From JAJTFW01 sp903922455 (lineage in GTDB: Bacteria > Bacteroidota > Bacteroidia > AKYH767-A > OLB10), in the NCBI GenBank assembly GCA_943329665.2, contig CALQEU020000004.1:1-64000 (forward strand): a DNA stretch of 64,000 bases, read 5' to 3'. Position 1 is the stretch's first letter. Each line of letters opens with the position of its first letter. This document shows, piece by piece, positions 8,090 through 16,384 of this stretch. A program made the position numbers and the translations under genes. The notes under the pieces were generated by a model, which ran no database searches, was not told where the DNA came from, and saw only the letters and a list, made by a program, of their open reading frames with translations.

Positions 8090-8746
8090 ATGAAATTCTT
8101 TATAGACACCGCAAATCTTGATCAAATCCGTGAAGCTTACGACCTTGGCGTTTTAGATGGAGTAACTACAAATCCGTCTTTGATGGCTAAAGAAGGCATT
8201 AAAGGGAAAAATAATATTTTAAAACACTATGTAGATATTTGCGAAATTGCAAAAGGGGGTGATGTGAGTGCTGAAGTAATTGCTACTGATTTTGATGGTA
8301 TGGTGAGCGAAGGGGAAGAGTTGGCCGACTTGCATCCACAAATTGTTGTGAAGATTCCGATGATTAAAGACGGAATTAAAGCGATCCGTTATTTTTCTCA
8401 AAAGGGAATTAAAACCAATTGCACATTAGTTTTTTCAGCCGGTCAAGGATTGTTGGCAGCAAAAGCAGGTGCCACTTATGTATCGCCTTTCATCGGTCGC
8501 TTAGATGATATTTCTTTTGATGGAATTGAGTTGATTGAACAACTCGTTCATATTTATGGAATTTATGGCTACGAAACACAAGTATTAGCAGCAAGCATTC
8601 GTCATACTATGCATATTGTTAAATGTGCAGAAGCCGGTGCTGATGTTGCAACGTGTCCATTACAACCGATTTTGGATTTGTTAAAACATCCATTAACAGA
8701 TTCTGGTTTAGCGAAGTTTTTATCAGACGCGTCGAAAACGAAATAA
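8090..8746 (+). CDS. fsa: Fructose-6-phosphate aldolase / small transaldolase
   Basis: An approximately 218-residue TIM-barrel Schiff-base enzyme of the small transaldolase (TalC/MipB/FSA) subfamily. MKFFIDTANLDQIREA and GVTTNPSLMAKEG are the hallmark N-terminus. VVKIPM and TLVFSAGQGLLAAKAGA follow, with the lysine of VKIPM as the Schiff-base residue, then YVSPFIGRLDD. It exchanges dihydroxyacetone or glyceraldehyde-3-phosphate units in the non-oxidative pentose phosphate route; transaldolase activity is common for this subfamily. The ATG at 8090 is chosen because the conserved N-terminus begins there and a -7 box lies just upstream. Confidence 0.9.
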   Translation: MKFFIDTANLDQIREAYDLGVLDGVTTNPSLMAKEGIKGKNNILKHYVDICEIAKGGDVSAEVIATDFDGMVSEGEELADLHPQIVVKIPMIKDGIKAIRYFSQKGIKTNCTLVFSAGQGLLAAKAGATYVSPFIGRLDDISFDGIELIEQLVHIYGIYGYETQVLAASIRHTMHIVKCAEAGADVATCPLQPILDLLKHPLTDSGLAKFLSDASKTK

Positions 8747-8774
8747 TTTATAGCTGGATAGTCATATTCCTATT

Positions 8775-8928
8775 TGTAACCTCGCCATTCATGGCGAGGT
8801 TACATGAATCTACCTCTATAACAGACCCCTCCTTCCAAAAAATTGGATTTGATCCAATTTTTTGGAAGGAGGGATAATGAATGGGGAGTTTATCTATAAC
8901 CTCGCCTTAAAAGACGAGGTTATAGATA
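8775..8928. repeat. Three tandem hairpins downstream of fsa
   Basis: Three inverted repeats follow the fsa stop. 8775-8804: 12-bp arms TGTAACCTCGCC/GGCGAGGTTACA. 8827-8873: perfect 22-bp arms with a 3-nt loop TTG; the arm begins CCCTCCTTCCAAAAAATTGG. 8891-8928: 14-bp arms TATCTATAACCTCG/CGAGGTTATAGATA. Hairpins 1 and 3 share the core TAACCTCGCC and bracket the unrelated hairpin 2. Any of them could end transcription; together they resemble a dispersed REP-type element. Nothing else is seen in 8747-9045. Confidence 0.85.
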
Positions 8929-9045
8929 GTTTGTATAGATGAATTTTTTTTCTGCGAAAATTGCTAATATGGTAAATTAGTCGGATTCAAATTCGATTTG
9001 AATGCAGAGGAGGGTCTAAAACTATGATGTAGCAAAAGTTTTTTA

Positions 9046-11370
9046 CTATTTCTTCTTAAATCCCTTCTTATACCCTTTACGAAGTCTTTTTAGTTTTTTG
9101 TTTTCGTTGGTGTAAACCTTTACGAGTTCACGCCACGAAGAGCCGGGGTTGAGTTTTTTGTCGGTTTGTCCGAGCTGAAACCCAAGTTTATAAAGCGAAC
9201 CTTCAATCATTTCGAGATCATAGTTTCGATCAATAAGTATTTTGTATAATGCCAAGGAATGATCCAATTCATTTTGCTCACGGTAACGGGTAGCCGCATA
9301 ATTGAGCATGCCATTGGAACCTTTGTTTTTAATGAATGCAAATAAATCAGGATCATGATCGAGTCCGAAATTATTAATCTTGAATTCGAGATAATACTTG
9401 GATGCTTTTTCGTAGTTGTCCATCGAGGCCTGAAATCGTCCCTTAATTTCATCATTTCTTACTTCTTTCATCAACTCCAAGTAAGTAACGGCTGTACGAA
9501 TATTTTGAATGGCAGATTCCAGACTGTCCACATTAATTTCACATTCGCGATTATTGCTAGAAACCGTAATTCCATGCTCATAGCACGTGTTGGCTTCCAA
9601 AAATTTCATTTCAGCTTCAACATCTTGTCCTTTATTGTAAGCTGAGTCGACGGAGTTTTGCGCGTTGATACATTGCTGAGTAAAAATGCTTTTGCGCAAA
9701 GTTTCAAGTTGCTTATTAATTTCTTTATCCTCCAGCAAAAAATAATTTTGCTGAGCGTTTGTAGCCATCGAATATTTTTCGCGAGCCGCCGTGAGGTTAT
9801 TGCTTTTTACAAAACTAGATCCTTCAAAAATAAATTCTAGTGTACGAGGTCGAGCAGCATTGTAGGTTAACGTTCTAAAATCTTTATTTGGCTTTAGATG
9901 TTGCAGCTCGGCCAATCGAACTGCCTCCTCAAGTTTTTCCAGCGCAGCATCGTACATTTTCTGATCGGTGAGACGGATGGCTTGGGAGATGATATGATCG
10001 TATTTTTTCTGACGAATGGCCTCCATCAGATTGGTTGCTTCCGTTCCGTCGGGGATATATTTTTTATTGTTGTTTTGAAATTGAATGGCAGTCTGTGTTA
10101 AAATTTCTGCCTGACTAAATTCGTTGATGATGATCAATTCGCGAGCGTCTTCTAAATATTCTTTGTAGATGCCTGATTTAGCCAATGACATTCCACGACT
10201 CAACTCTTCACCACATGGAACACCATTGTATTTTTCGCAAATGCTACGCGCCGATTCATACTCGTCGATGGCTTTACGAAATTTATTCTTGGTATAATAA
10301 TTATCGCCTTGTTGAATGTAAACTAAATAAATTTCCTTAAGTAAATCAAATGTGAAATCTTTTGTTTCTGGGTCGACGGGCATGTTATATAAAATATCGT
10401 CTGACTTACATACCGCCTCGTGCAAATTTCCTTGGGTAAAATCGATGAAGGCCAATTGGAATAGGGCAGGAGTGAACATTGGATTTACTTCCAATGCCCA
10501 TAAAAAATAATCTTGGGCTTTGTTGTAATTTTTGTTTCGAATGAAACCAAGTCCTTTGTCGAAAAAGGTAAGATGCAACGAACTTAATACCTGACCAAAC
10601 TCGGCTTTTTTAAGATTCAATATGTTTTTAACAATATTAATTTTTTCAAGTAGTCTGCCTGGGTCTTTTGCTTGCAAGGGTAGCTTTAAATGATAATTTG
10701 CATTTTGAGCTTGCCTTAAAAATGTTTCAGATTCCATTAAGTTCTTTTGATTATTTCTGAAATTTTCATAGTCATAAGGGTTCAATCCTTGTAACATCCC
10801 CACCGCTCTGTCGAGATCGGCGATGGCGTCATAATAACTATTGATGATTTTTACTTGTGCAGTAAGATCTGCAGTACTACCAAATTTAAATTCAAAGTTG
10901 ATGAGATCAAAACCGGTGTACTGGGGACTAATTGTGTCGGTATCGTTGTATGATGCCAATACAATTTTTCCTGAATCCACTTTTGCTGAAAGTGGGCGAT
11001 CCCAAAACAAGCCACTCCTTGCTTTTTGGCGTAAAGCAAATTTTACTTCGGCCGGGAGGAGGTAATCGCTCACATCAAATCCTTTGTAATTTACATCACC
11101 ACTTAATCGCATCGATTCCGATTCGATATTATAAACGAATTTGGGTTCACGTGTAATTACTTTCATCAATTGTCCAAAGGATAAATAGTAAAATGTAGAC
11201 CTTGGTGATTTTCCGTTGCCTTCCGCTAAAATTTTAATTAGGGGTCCAGCGTTTGAATTGCCTCCATCCGATATGGTTACCTTTTGATCATATCGATACT
11301 CGGTAACGAATTTATTTTGTGCCTGAAGTTGAAATCCGAGAAATAATAGGATTAGGGTTAGCGTCCTCAT
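9046..11370 (-). CDS. Large secreted TPR-like protein, function unknown
   Basis: A 774-residue protein with a Sec signal peptide (LILLFLGFQLQAQ). Residues about 20-190 are a beta-rich domain without a clear match. From about 190 to the end the protein is a run of helical pairs, with repeats such as GLGFIRNKNYNKAQDYFLWALEVNP and DNYYTKNKFRKAIDEYESA that look like TPR units. The C-terminus is very basic (KKLKRLRKGYKKGFKKK). No catalytic motif or type IX sorting tail is seen. It likely acts as a periplasmic or surface scaffold, but this is only inference from the TPR pattern. It is a single gene with its own ATG. Confidence 0.75.
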   Translation of the reverse strand: MRTLTLILLFLGFQLQAQNKFVTEYRYDQKVTISDGGNSNAGPLIKILAEGNGKSPRSTFYYLSFGQLMKVITREPKFVYNIESESMRLSGDVNYKGFDVSDYLLPAEVKFALRQKARSGLFWDRPLSAKVDSGKIVLASYNDTDTISPQYTGFDLINFEFKFGSTADLTAQVKIINSYYDAIADLDRAVGMLQGLNPYDYENFRNNQKNLMESETFLRQAQNANYHLKLPLQAKDPGRLLEKINIVKNILNLKKAEFGQVLSSLHLTFFDKGLGFIRNKNYNKAQDYFLWALEVNPMFTPALFQLAFIDFTQGNLHEAVCKSDDILYNMPVDPETKDFTFDLLKEIYLVYIQQGDNYYTKNKFRKAIDEYESARSICEKYNGVPCGEELSRGMSLAKSGIYKEYLEDARELIIINEFSQAEILTQTAIQFQNNNKKYIPDGTEATNLMEAIRQKKYDHIISQAIRLTDQKMYDAALEKLEEAVRLAELQHLKPNKDFRTLTYNAARPRTLEFIFEGSSFVKSNNLTAAREKYSMATNAQQNYFLLEDKEINKQLETLRKSIFTQQCINAQNSVDSAYNKGQDVEAEMKFLEANTCYEHGITVSSNNRECEINVDSLESAIQNIRTAVTYLELMKEVRNDEIKGRFQASMDNYEKASKYYLEFKINNFGLDHDPDLFAFIKNKGSNGMLNYAATRYREQNELDHSLALYKILIDRNYDLEMIEGSLYKLGFQLGQTDKKLNPGSSWRELVKVYTNENKKLKRLRKGYKKGFKKK

Positions 11371-11498
11371 AAATTATATAATTACGGCACCAAATTACAA
11401 AGGAAAAGTCTTTCTGTGATTGTTTATAGATAAGCTTTCTGGATAATTTTAAATTAATTAGGAAATTGCTAAACTTGAATGAATTAATAATCGTAGTT

Positions 11499-11926
11499 AT
11501 GCACATATTTGAAATAAATACTAAAGATGATTTGCTCAAGGTAACCAATGTCATGTCCGCCTTAAGCCCGCAACTCAGCGAAGGAAACATCGAAACCATT
11601 TTGGTGGAATGATGCAGCGTGGATATCGGTTGATCTATTTAGGTGAAGGCAATGATGTAAAAGCAGCATTAGGATTTCGATTTACCGAACATTTACATTT
11701 TGGGAAATCAATTTATATTGATGATTAAAGTACGCTTCCTGACGAAAGAAAGAAAGGGTGTGCAAGAAAATTGTTAGATCCTGTGATAGTTATTGCGAAA
11801 GAAGCACATTGCAATGAACTGCATCTTGATTCGGGTTGTAATCCCCAACGATATGATGCGCATCGCATGTATTTAATGTATGGATTTAATATTACCAGTC
11901 ATCATTTTGCGATGAAGGCGGTGTAG
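11499..11926 (+). pseudogene. Broken GNAT acetyltransferase gene
   Basis: Plus-strand reading gives N-terminal HIFEINTKDDLLKVTNVM in one frame, ending at a TGA near 11610. It continues in another frame as MMQRGYRLIYLGEGNDVKAA and GFRFTEHLHFGKSIYIDD. A TAA in frame then follows, and the same frame resumes with LPDERKKGCARKLLD and ELHLDSGCNPQRYDAHRMYL to a TAG at 11926. The latter part matches the C-terminal motif of GNAT acetyltransferases. One frameshift and one internal stop therefore inactivate the gene. It is convergent with miaA and ends 3 bp before it. Confidence 0.75.
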
Positions 11927-11929
11927 ATA

Positions 11930-12844
11930 TTAGGGGTTAGAGAGGCTTTGCGATTGGATGATTTCTGTTGGAGAAAGTGAATCTACTGCTGGATCAAGAA
12001 AATTAAATTCGCCCTGGTTTTTAAACCAAGTGATTTGTCGCTTGGCGTAGTTGCGGCTGTGCTGTTTTATTTTGTCTACAGCGTATTCTAATGTAGTTTG
12101 TCCGTCTAAATAGTCGAATAATTCACTATAGCCAACGGTATGTAATGTTGTAAGCGCTTTATGTGGAATCAATGATTTCACCTCTCCCAATAAACCCATC
12201 TCCATCATTTGATCTACTCGTTGATCGATGTTTTTATAAAGGACAGTGCGCTCAGGATGAATTACCAACTTTATAACCTGGTAAGGAAATTTATCTTTCG
12301 CTTTCCCGATTAAGACAGAATATTTTTCGTTGGTCTGCAGAATAATTTCAGCAGCTCGCATGAGTCGAGATGGATTTTGTTGGTCGACTTTCGATAAATA
12401 TTCAGGATCTTTCTCACGAATAATTTGGAGTAAAGCTTCAATTCCTTTTTCTCGGAAGATGGATTTTACTTTTTCTCTGGTGCTTATTTCTACTGATGGT
12501 AATTCATCTAATCCATCGGTTAATGCACGAATATAAAGTCCTGTGCCACCCACTAAAACAACATACTCTTTCTTCTTAAACAATTCAACCAGCACTTTCT
12601 TCGCTTCATCTGCAAAAATGCCAGCGCTAAAATGTTCTTGAATAGAATGAGAGTTTACAAAATGATGTTTGATTTCTTCCAAATCTTCGCGAGGTGGTTT
12701 AGCTGTGCCGATGGTCATTTCTTTAAAACATTGGCGGGAATCGGCAGAAATAATTTCTGTGTCTAAATGACGCGCAAAATTCATCGCTAAAGGCGATTTG
12801 CCTGCAGCAGTAGGGCCTCCAATGACGATGAGTGTTGATTTCAT
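11930..12844 (-). CDS. miaA: tRNA dimethylallyltransferase
   Basis: A 304-residue enzyme that adds the dimethylallyl group to N6 of A37 in tRNAs reading UNN codons. The P-loop is GGPTAAGKSPLA (residues 9-20), followed by the substrate motif IISADSRQCFKEMTIGTAKP and by GGTGLYIRALTDGLDELP. The C-terminal part has QITWFKNQ, also typical. Length matches MiaA. The P-loop has Ala-Ala-Gly in place of the commoner Ala-Ser-Gly, a tolerated change. It is a single gene; the nearby cca, mnmA and truA genes also serve tRNA. Confidence 0.93.
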   Translation of the reverse strand: MKSTLIVIGGPTAAGKSPLAMNFARHLDTEIISADSRQCFKEMTIGTAKPPREDLEEIKHHFVNSHSIQEHFSAGIFADEAKKVLVELFKKKEYVVLVGGTGLYIRALTDGLDELPSVEISTREKVKSIFREKGIEALLQIIREKDPEYLSKVDQQNPSRLMRAAEIILQTNEKYSVLIGKAKDKFPYQVIKLVIHPERTVLYKNIDQRVDQMMEMGLLGEVKSLIPHKALTTLHTVGYSELFDYLDGQTTLEYAVDKIKQHSRNYAKRQITWFKNQGEFNFLDPAVDSLSPTEIIQSQSLSNP

Positions 12845-12896
12845 ATCTTTTTTAATTTACAAGAGAATAAAAGAAGGTAAGAATAATTATAAATTA

Positions 12897-12926
12897 TACA
12901 GGGGCAGAAATACTTCTGCCCCTGTA
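12897..12926. repeat. Perfect 30-bp palindrome related to the REP arrays
   Basis: Arms TACAGGGGCAGAA and TTCTGCCCCTGTA (13 bp) enclose ATAC. The inner GGGGCAGAA/TTCTGCCCC is identical to the palindrome repeated in the first 850 bases of the window. It lies in the 110-bp gap between miaA and the next minus-strand gene. Confidence 0.85.
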
Positions 12927-12954
12927 TGGTTTATCAATAGCTATTTCGGGTAGT

Positions 12955-13614
12955 TTAAAAATCTTCTTTTTGATCTTCTTCTGCATCATCAAAATTCATT
13001 TCAGCATCTTCTTCGTCTTCGCTTACCGCATCTTCTTCTCCTTCTTCACCCATCCCATCGATCTCTTCAATATCAACTCCCGTTTCTACTTCACCTAATA
13101 TGCTATCTTCTTTTTCGATTTCATCATCGATATCATCTTCTTCAATTATTTCTTCAGATCCATCATCGTTCGTGATTGTTTTTACGGGAACTGTAATGAT
13201 GTATTGACGAGGTGCGGTACCTGTACTTTTAAAGCAATAGGGATATGTTTTTGCCGTATCATCTGTAGTAAGAATCTTCATCAACTCAATCCTGAATGTC
13301 CAGTTGGAATCATGATCACTCAAGTAATAAATTTTTTGATGAGGATCAACTATGAAATCACAAAGGCGAGCGTTTTCCATTAAGATGGATTCTTCACCTG
13401 CTTTATTTTTTCGAATGATGGTCGATATTTCTTGTCCCTTGATCCAATTGTCGTTGCTCATATAAAATGAACTCGGCTTTAAATTATCAAAGCTAATGGC
13501 AGTTTGAATGCAAGTATGTAAATCACTAAAGAATTGAGTGCTTTTGACCTCGATGTCTCTAGTGACTTCGTCATAATCTTCAAAGGTTACTCGGAATCGG
13601 TATACGGTAGGCAT
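12955..13614 (-). CDS. pRiA4b ORF-3-like protein with acidic tail
   Basis: A 219-residue protein whose first 130 residues match the plasmid pRiA4b ORF-3-like fold: MPTVYRFRVTFEDYDEVTRDIEVK, then FSDLHTCIQTAISFDN and SSFYMSNDNW. From about residue 140 it becomes a long Asp/Glu-rich tail (EDDIDDEIEKEDS and similar), a common feature of the Bacteroidota members. Function is unknown; the family also occurs on mobile elements, but nothing mobile is seen here. A TATATTTG -7 element lies upstream of the ATG. Confidence 0.72.
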   Translation of the reverse strand: MPTVYRFRVTFEDYDEVTRDIEVKSTQFFSDLHTCIQTAISFDNLKPSSFYMSNDNWIKGQEISTIIRKNKAGEESILMENARLCDFIVDPHQKIYYLSDHDSNWTFRIELMKILTTDDTAKTYPYCFKSTGTAPRQYIITVPVKTITNDDGSEEIIEEDDIDDEIEKEDSILGEVETGVDIEEIDGMGEEGEEDAVSEDEEDAEMNFDDAEEDQKEDF

Positions 13615-13632
13615 ATCTTATAGTTATTAATG

Positions 13633-13640
13633 CAAATATA
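13633..13640 (-). promoter_or_regulatory. -7 promoter element TATATTTG
   Basis: Matches TAnnTTTG, 18 nt upstream of the start codon of the pRiA4b ORF-3-like gene. Confidence 0.5.
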
Positions 13641-13682
13641 AAACCGTCAATTTATTTAACAAGGATTATTTTCGGCGTTATT

Positions 13683-15119
13683 CTATTTTTTGTTAACAGG
13701 CTGCAACCCTAGATCCTTTGCTTTTTCCAAAAGATATTGATAGGCTGCATCGTATTCATTTGGAATGATTCCATCTAGAATAGCCTCTCGAATGGTATTT
13801 TTAAGTATTCCAATTTCCCGTCCAGGCTTTAATTGGAAAACCTCCATGATCATTTCTCCTGTGATGGGCGGTTGCCAGTTTCTGACTTTGTCTTTCTCGT
13901 CGACTTCTACCAGTTTTTGCTTAACAAGCTCAAAATTATTCCGATATTTTTTCTGTTTGAATTCATTTTTGGTAGTGACATCGGAGTAACATAATTTCAT
14001 TAAATCGTCAATATCATCTCCCGCTTCAAAAAGTAATCTGCGCACTGCTGAATCGGTCACCTCGCTTTTTGCTAAAACGATAGGACGTAAGTGTAACAAA
14101 ACTAATTTCTGAACGAATTTCATTTTTTCATTCATGGGTAATTTCAACTGGCGAAAAATTCCAGGTACCATGCGGGCTCCCTTGTCTTCGTGTCCGTGAA
14201 AGGTCCAGCCGTGTTCTGGATCGAAGCGTTTCGTGGCAGGCTTTGCAATATCGTGCAGGAGAGCAGCCCATCTTAGCCATAAATCATCGGTAAGTTTCGC
14301 GAGATTATCTAATACTTCTAGGGTATGAAAAAAATTGTCTTTATGACTTAGTCCTTTCATCGTATCCACCCCTTCTAGTGCAGCAAGCTGAGGGAAGATG
14401 ATGGGTAATAATTGGGTTTTATGCAACAGTAAAAATCCCTTAGAAGGCTGTGGAGTGCAAATAATTTTATTGAGTTCATCAATTACTCTTTCGCCACTGA
14501 TGATTTCTATTCGGTATTTTTGCTCGCGAATAGCATCCAATGAACTTTGTTCTATAGTAAAGTTCAGTTGCGTAGCAAAACGAATGGCTCGAAGCATGCG
14601 AAGCGGATCATCCGAATAGGTCACCACAGGATCCAATGGAGTTCTTAATATTCCATGTTCTAAGTCAGAAATTCCATTGAATGGATCGAGTAGATGGCCA
14701 TAGTCTTCTTTGTTTAAACTTATGGCTAAGGCATTGATGGTAAAATCTCTTCTTTTCTGATCATCTTCCAGCGTTCCACTGCTCACACTCGGCTTGCGGG
14801 AATCGCTTGAATAGGATTCTTTCCGGGCACCTACAAATTCAATATCGTATTCATGATATTTGATCATGGCCGTACCGAAGGTCTTGAAAACGTTTACTTG
14901 ATTGGGAATACCTAAAGCTATGGCAGTAATCTGAGCCGCTGCGATACCATCTCCTAAAACACTGATGTCGATGTCTTTGCAAGGCCGATTTAAGAGCATA
15001 TCACGAACAAATCCACCAATGAGAAAACCCTGAATTCCATTCTTTTGGAGGGCTTTAGCGATGGTCTCAAAAACGGGATTCGCTTTTGAAATTGCGATAA
15101 AGGGTGCGGACAGTGACAT
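13683..15119 (-). CDS. cca: CCA tRNA nucleotidyltransferase with HD domain
   Basis: An approximately 478-residue enzyme that builds or repairs the 3' CCA end of tRNA. The N-terminal nucleotidyltransferase domain shows GFLIGGFVRDMLLNRPCKDIDI; the DxD of KDIDI binds metal. Then come RRDFTINALAISL and DDPLRMLRAIRFATQL. A central HD phosphohydrolase domain is visible as WAALLHDIAKPATKRF and HGHEDKG. The two tRNA genes of this window carry no encoded CCA, consistent with need for it. An upstream TTG in frame at 15126-15128 is rejected as the start because it is part of a -7 box (TAAATTTG); the ATG at 15119 is used. Confidence 0.9.
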   Translation of the reverse strand: MSLSAPFIAISKANPVFETIAKALQKNGIQGFLIGGFVRDMLLNRPCKDIDISVLGDGIAAAQITAIALGIPNQVNVFKTFGTAMIKYHEYDIEFVGARKESYSSDSRKPSVSSGTLEDDQKRRDFTINALAISLNKEDYGHLLDPFNGISDLEHGILRTPLDPVVTYSDDPLRMLRAIRFATQLNFTIEQSSLDAIREQKYRIEIISGERVIDELNKIICTPQPSKGFLLLHKTQLLPIIFPQLAALEGVDTMKGLSHKDNFFHTLEVLDNLAKLTDDLWLRWAALLHDIAKPATKRFDPEHGWTFHGHEDKGARMVPGIFRQLKLPMNEKMKFVQKLVLLHLRPIVLAKSEVTDSAVRRLLFEAGDDIDDLMKLCYSDVTTKNEFKQKKYRNNFELVKQKLVEVDEKDKVRNWQPPITGEMIMEVFQLKPGREIGILKNTIREAILDGIIPNEYDAAYQYLLEKAKDLGLQPVNKK

Positions 15120-15125
15120 TTGTCG

Positions 15126-15133
15126 CAAATTTA
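15126..15133 (-). promoter_or_regulatory. -7 promoter element TAAATTTG for cca
   Basis: Matches TAnnTTTG and ends 6 nt before the ATG at 15119. It overlaps an in-frame TTG, which decides the start-codon choice. Confidence 0.6.
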
Positions 15134-15227
15134 GTCAAAAGACAAACGTTGTTGATTATTGAAAAAATAATGAGATTCAAATTGTAAAATATTAATTTTT
15201 TTAATTAAAATTTTAAGTCAATTTTAA

Positions 15228-15269
15228 GATGATGCTTATCATGAATTCCTTGATAAGCATCATCTTTTT
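15228..15269 (+). terminator. Strong hairpin plus T-run upstream of the coiled-coil gene
   Basis: Perfect 14-bp arms GATGATGCTTATCA (15228-15241) and TGATAAGCATCATC (15251-15264), a 9-nt loop, then TTTTT. It has the form of an intrinsic terminator but lies between two divergent genes, 52 bp before the ATG at 15322. It could be a leader attenuator, or insulate that gene from spurious transcription. Confidence 0.65.
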
Positions 15270-15321
15270 CATCTCTTAATTTTCAGAGTTTTGTATCGCG
15301 ATAAACCTAAAATAAAATATT

Positions 15322-15702
15322 ATGGAAAAGAAACTTATTTATGATTTGCATGAGGAGCATATACAGTGGATCAACAAAATGCTATTTTATAAAGACGAAA
15401 TGAAGGTGATGCAAAACCGTTTGTCGGAAGTGGCTGGAAAAAATACGGATCGTGAAGTTCAAGCTTTGGTGGAGCACTTTCAGAATCAGCTAATCGTTCA
15501 GAATGTGCAAGCTGATATTTTGAAACATACCATCAAACAGTATGAAAATACGATTGAAACTCACCTTAGCAAAAATGACGTAGCTGCTGATAAGCTGAAA
15601 TGGGATGACCATTCGGATTTGAGAGAAAAAGTGGAAATGTTTGAAAAGATTATCAATGAGCTAAGAGGCGAATTAATTGTCTTTTTAGCAAAATATATCT
15701 AA
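15322..15702 (+). CDS. Small coiled-coil protein, function unknown
   Basis: A 126-residue soluble protein made almost entirely of heptad-rich helices, such as MLFYKDEMKVMQNRLSEV and LREKVEMFEKIINELRGEL. There is no signal peptide, membrane span or known motif. It follows a hairpin-plus-T-run leader. About 260 bp of AT-rich DNA without a gene separates it from the next gene. I do not recognise it. Confidence 0.65.
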   Translation: MEKKLIYDLHEEHIQWINKMLFYKDEMKVMQNRLSEVAGKNTDREVQALVEHFQNQLIVQNVQADILKHTIKQYENTIETHLSKNDVAADKLKWDDHSDLREKVEMFEKIINELRGELIVFLAKYI

Positions 15703-15964
15703 ATTCGATTTGATATTTATTTTTATTTCTTGTGTTGGATTGATTTTCGACTTGAGTTATAATTTTTTTGTTTTTGTAAAAGGTCTTGAATACCTAGGGT
15801 AAGCACAGATGGCTTGTTTATTTATTTGCAGTTGCAAAAACTAGGCTCAGAACTAATATAAATGAACAATTTAGGCAATAAAGATTTGGTGTTTTGTTGA
15901 TTTTCTGTATTTTAACAGGAGTTTCCCAAGAATTTTATAAATTTACACCAACTAATTTAGCGTT

Positions 15965-16384
15965 ATGAATTTGACTGATATTAATTGGGCAGGATTTTTC
16001 TGCTCTTCCTTCCTTGCCATTGTATTCCTTCAATCGGGAATTGATAAAATTGTAAATCATAAAAAGGAGCTAGGATGGATCCAACAAAAGTTTACAAAAA
16101 GTGCGCTCTATAAATACGTCGGACTATTGTTTTATGTACTTACTTTTTCAGAATTGATTAGTGGAGTGCTCTCTTTCGGTGGAATGATTCACTTGCTTAC
16201 AAGCAAAGGTCCATACATTGCCCAATGGGGTGCCTGGTTTTCATCATTAACGTTACTGATGCTTATTTTTGGACAAAGAATTACCAAGGATTATAGCGGT
16301 GCTGCTACCTTAGTTCCTTATTTCATTGTCAGCTTAATTGGATTGTTTTCACTGACCATGCAATTTAATTTATTGGTTCATTAG
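15965..16384 (+). CDS. DoxX-like membrane protein
   Basis: A 139-residue integral membrane protein with four hydrophobic segments at about residues 10-26, 48-68, 83-103 and 115-135. The first carries FLQSGIDKIVNHKKE, similar to the FxxxGxxKL pattern of DoxX/DoxD-like proteins. Function is unclear; family members are linked to redox or thiol metabolism. Its last 15 bp overlap, tail to tail, the end of the subtilase gene on the other strand. Confidence 0.6.
   Translation: MNLTDINWAGFFCSSFLAIVFLQSGIDKIVNHKKELGWIQQKFTKSALYKYVGLLFYVLTFSELISGVLSFGGMIHLLTSKGPYIAQWGAWFSSLTLLMLIFGQRITKDYSGAATLVPYFIVSLIGLFSLTMQFNLLVH

Noticed and set aside
7921..8109. Minus-strand 62-residue frame
   Set aside because: Overlaps the SRP RNA and the start of fsa; no protein features.
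11312..11599. Minus-strand 95-residue frame
   Set aside because: Overlaps the broken acetyltransferase on the plus strand, which has clear family similarity; this frame has none.
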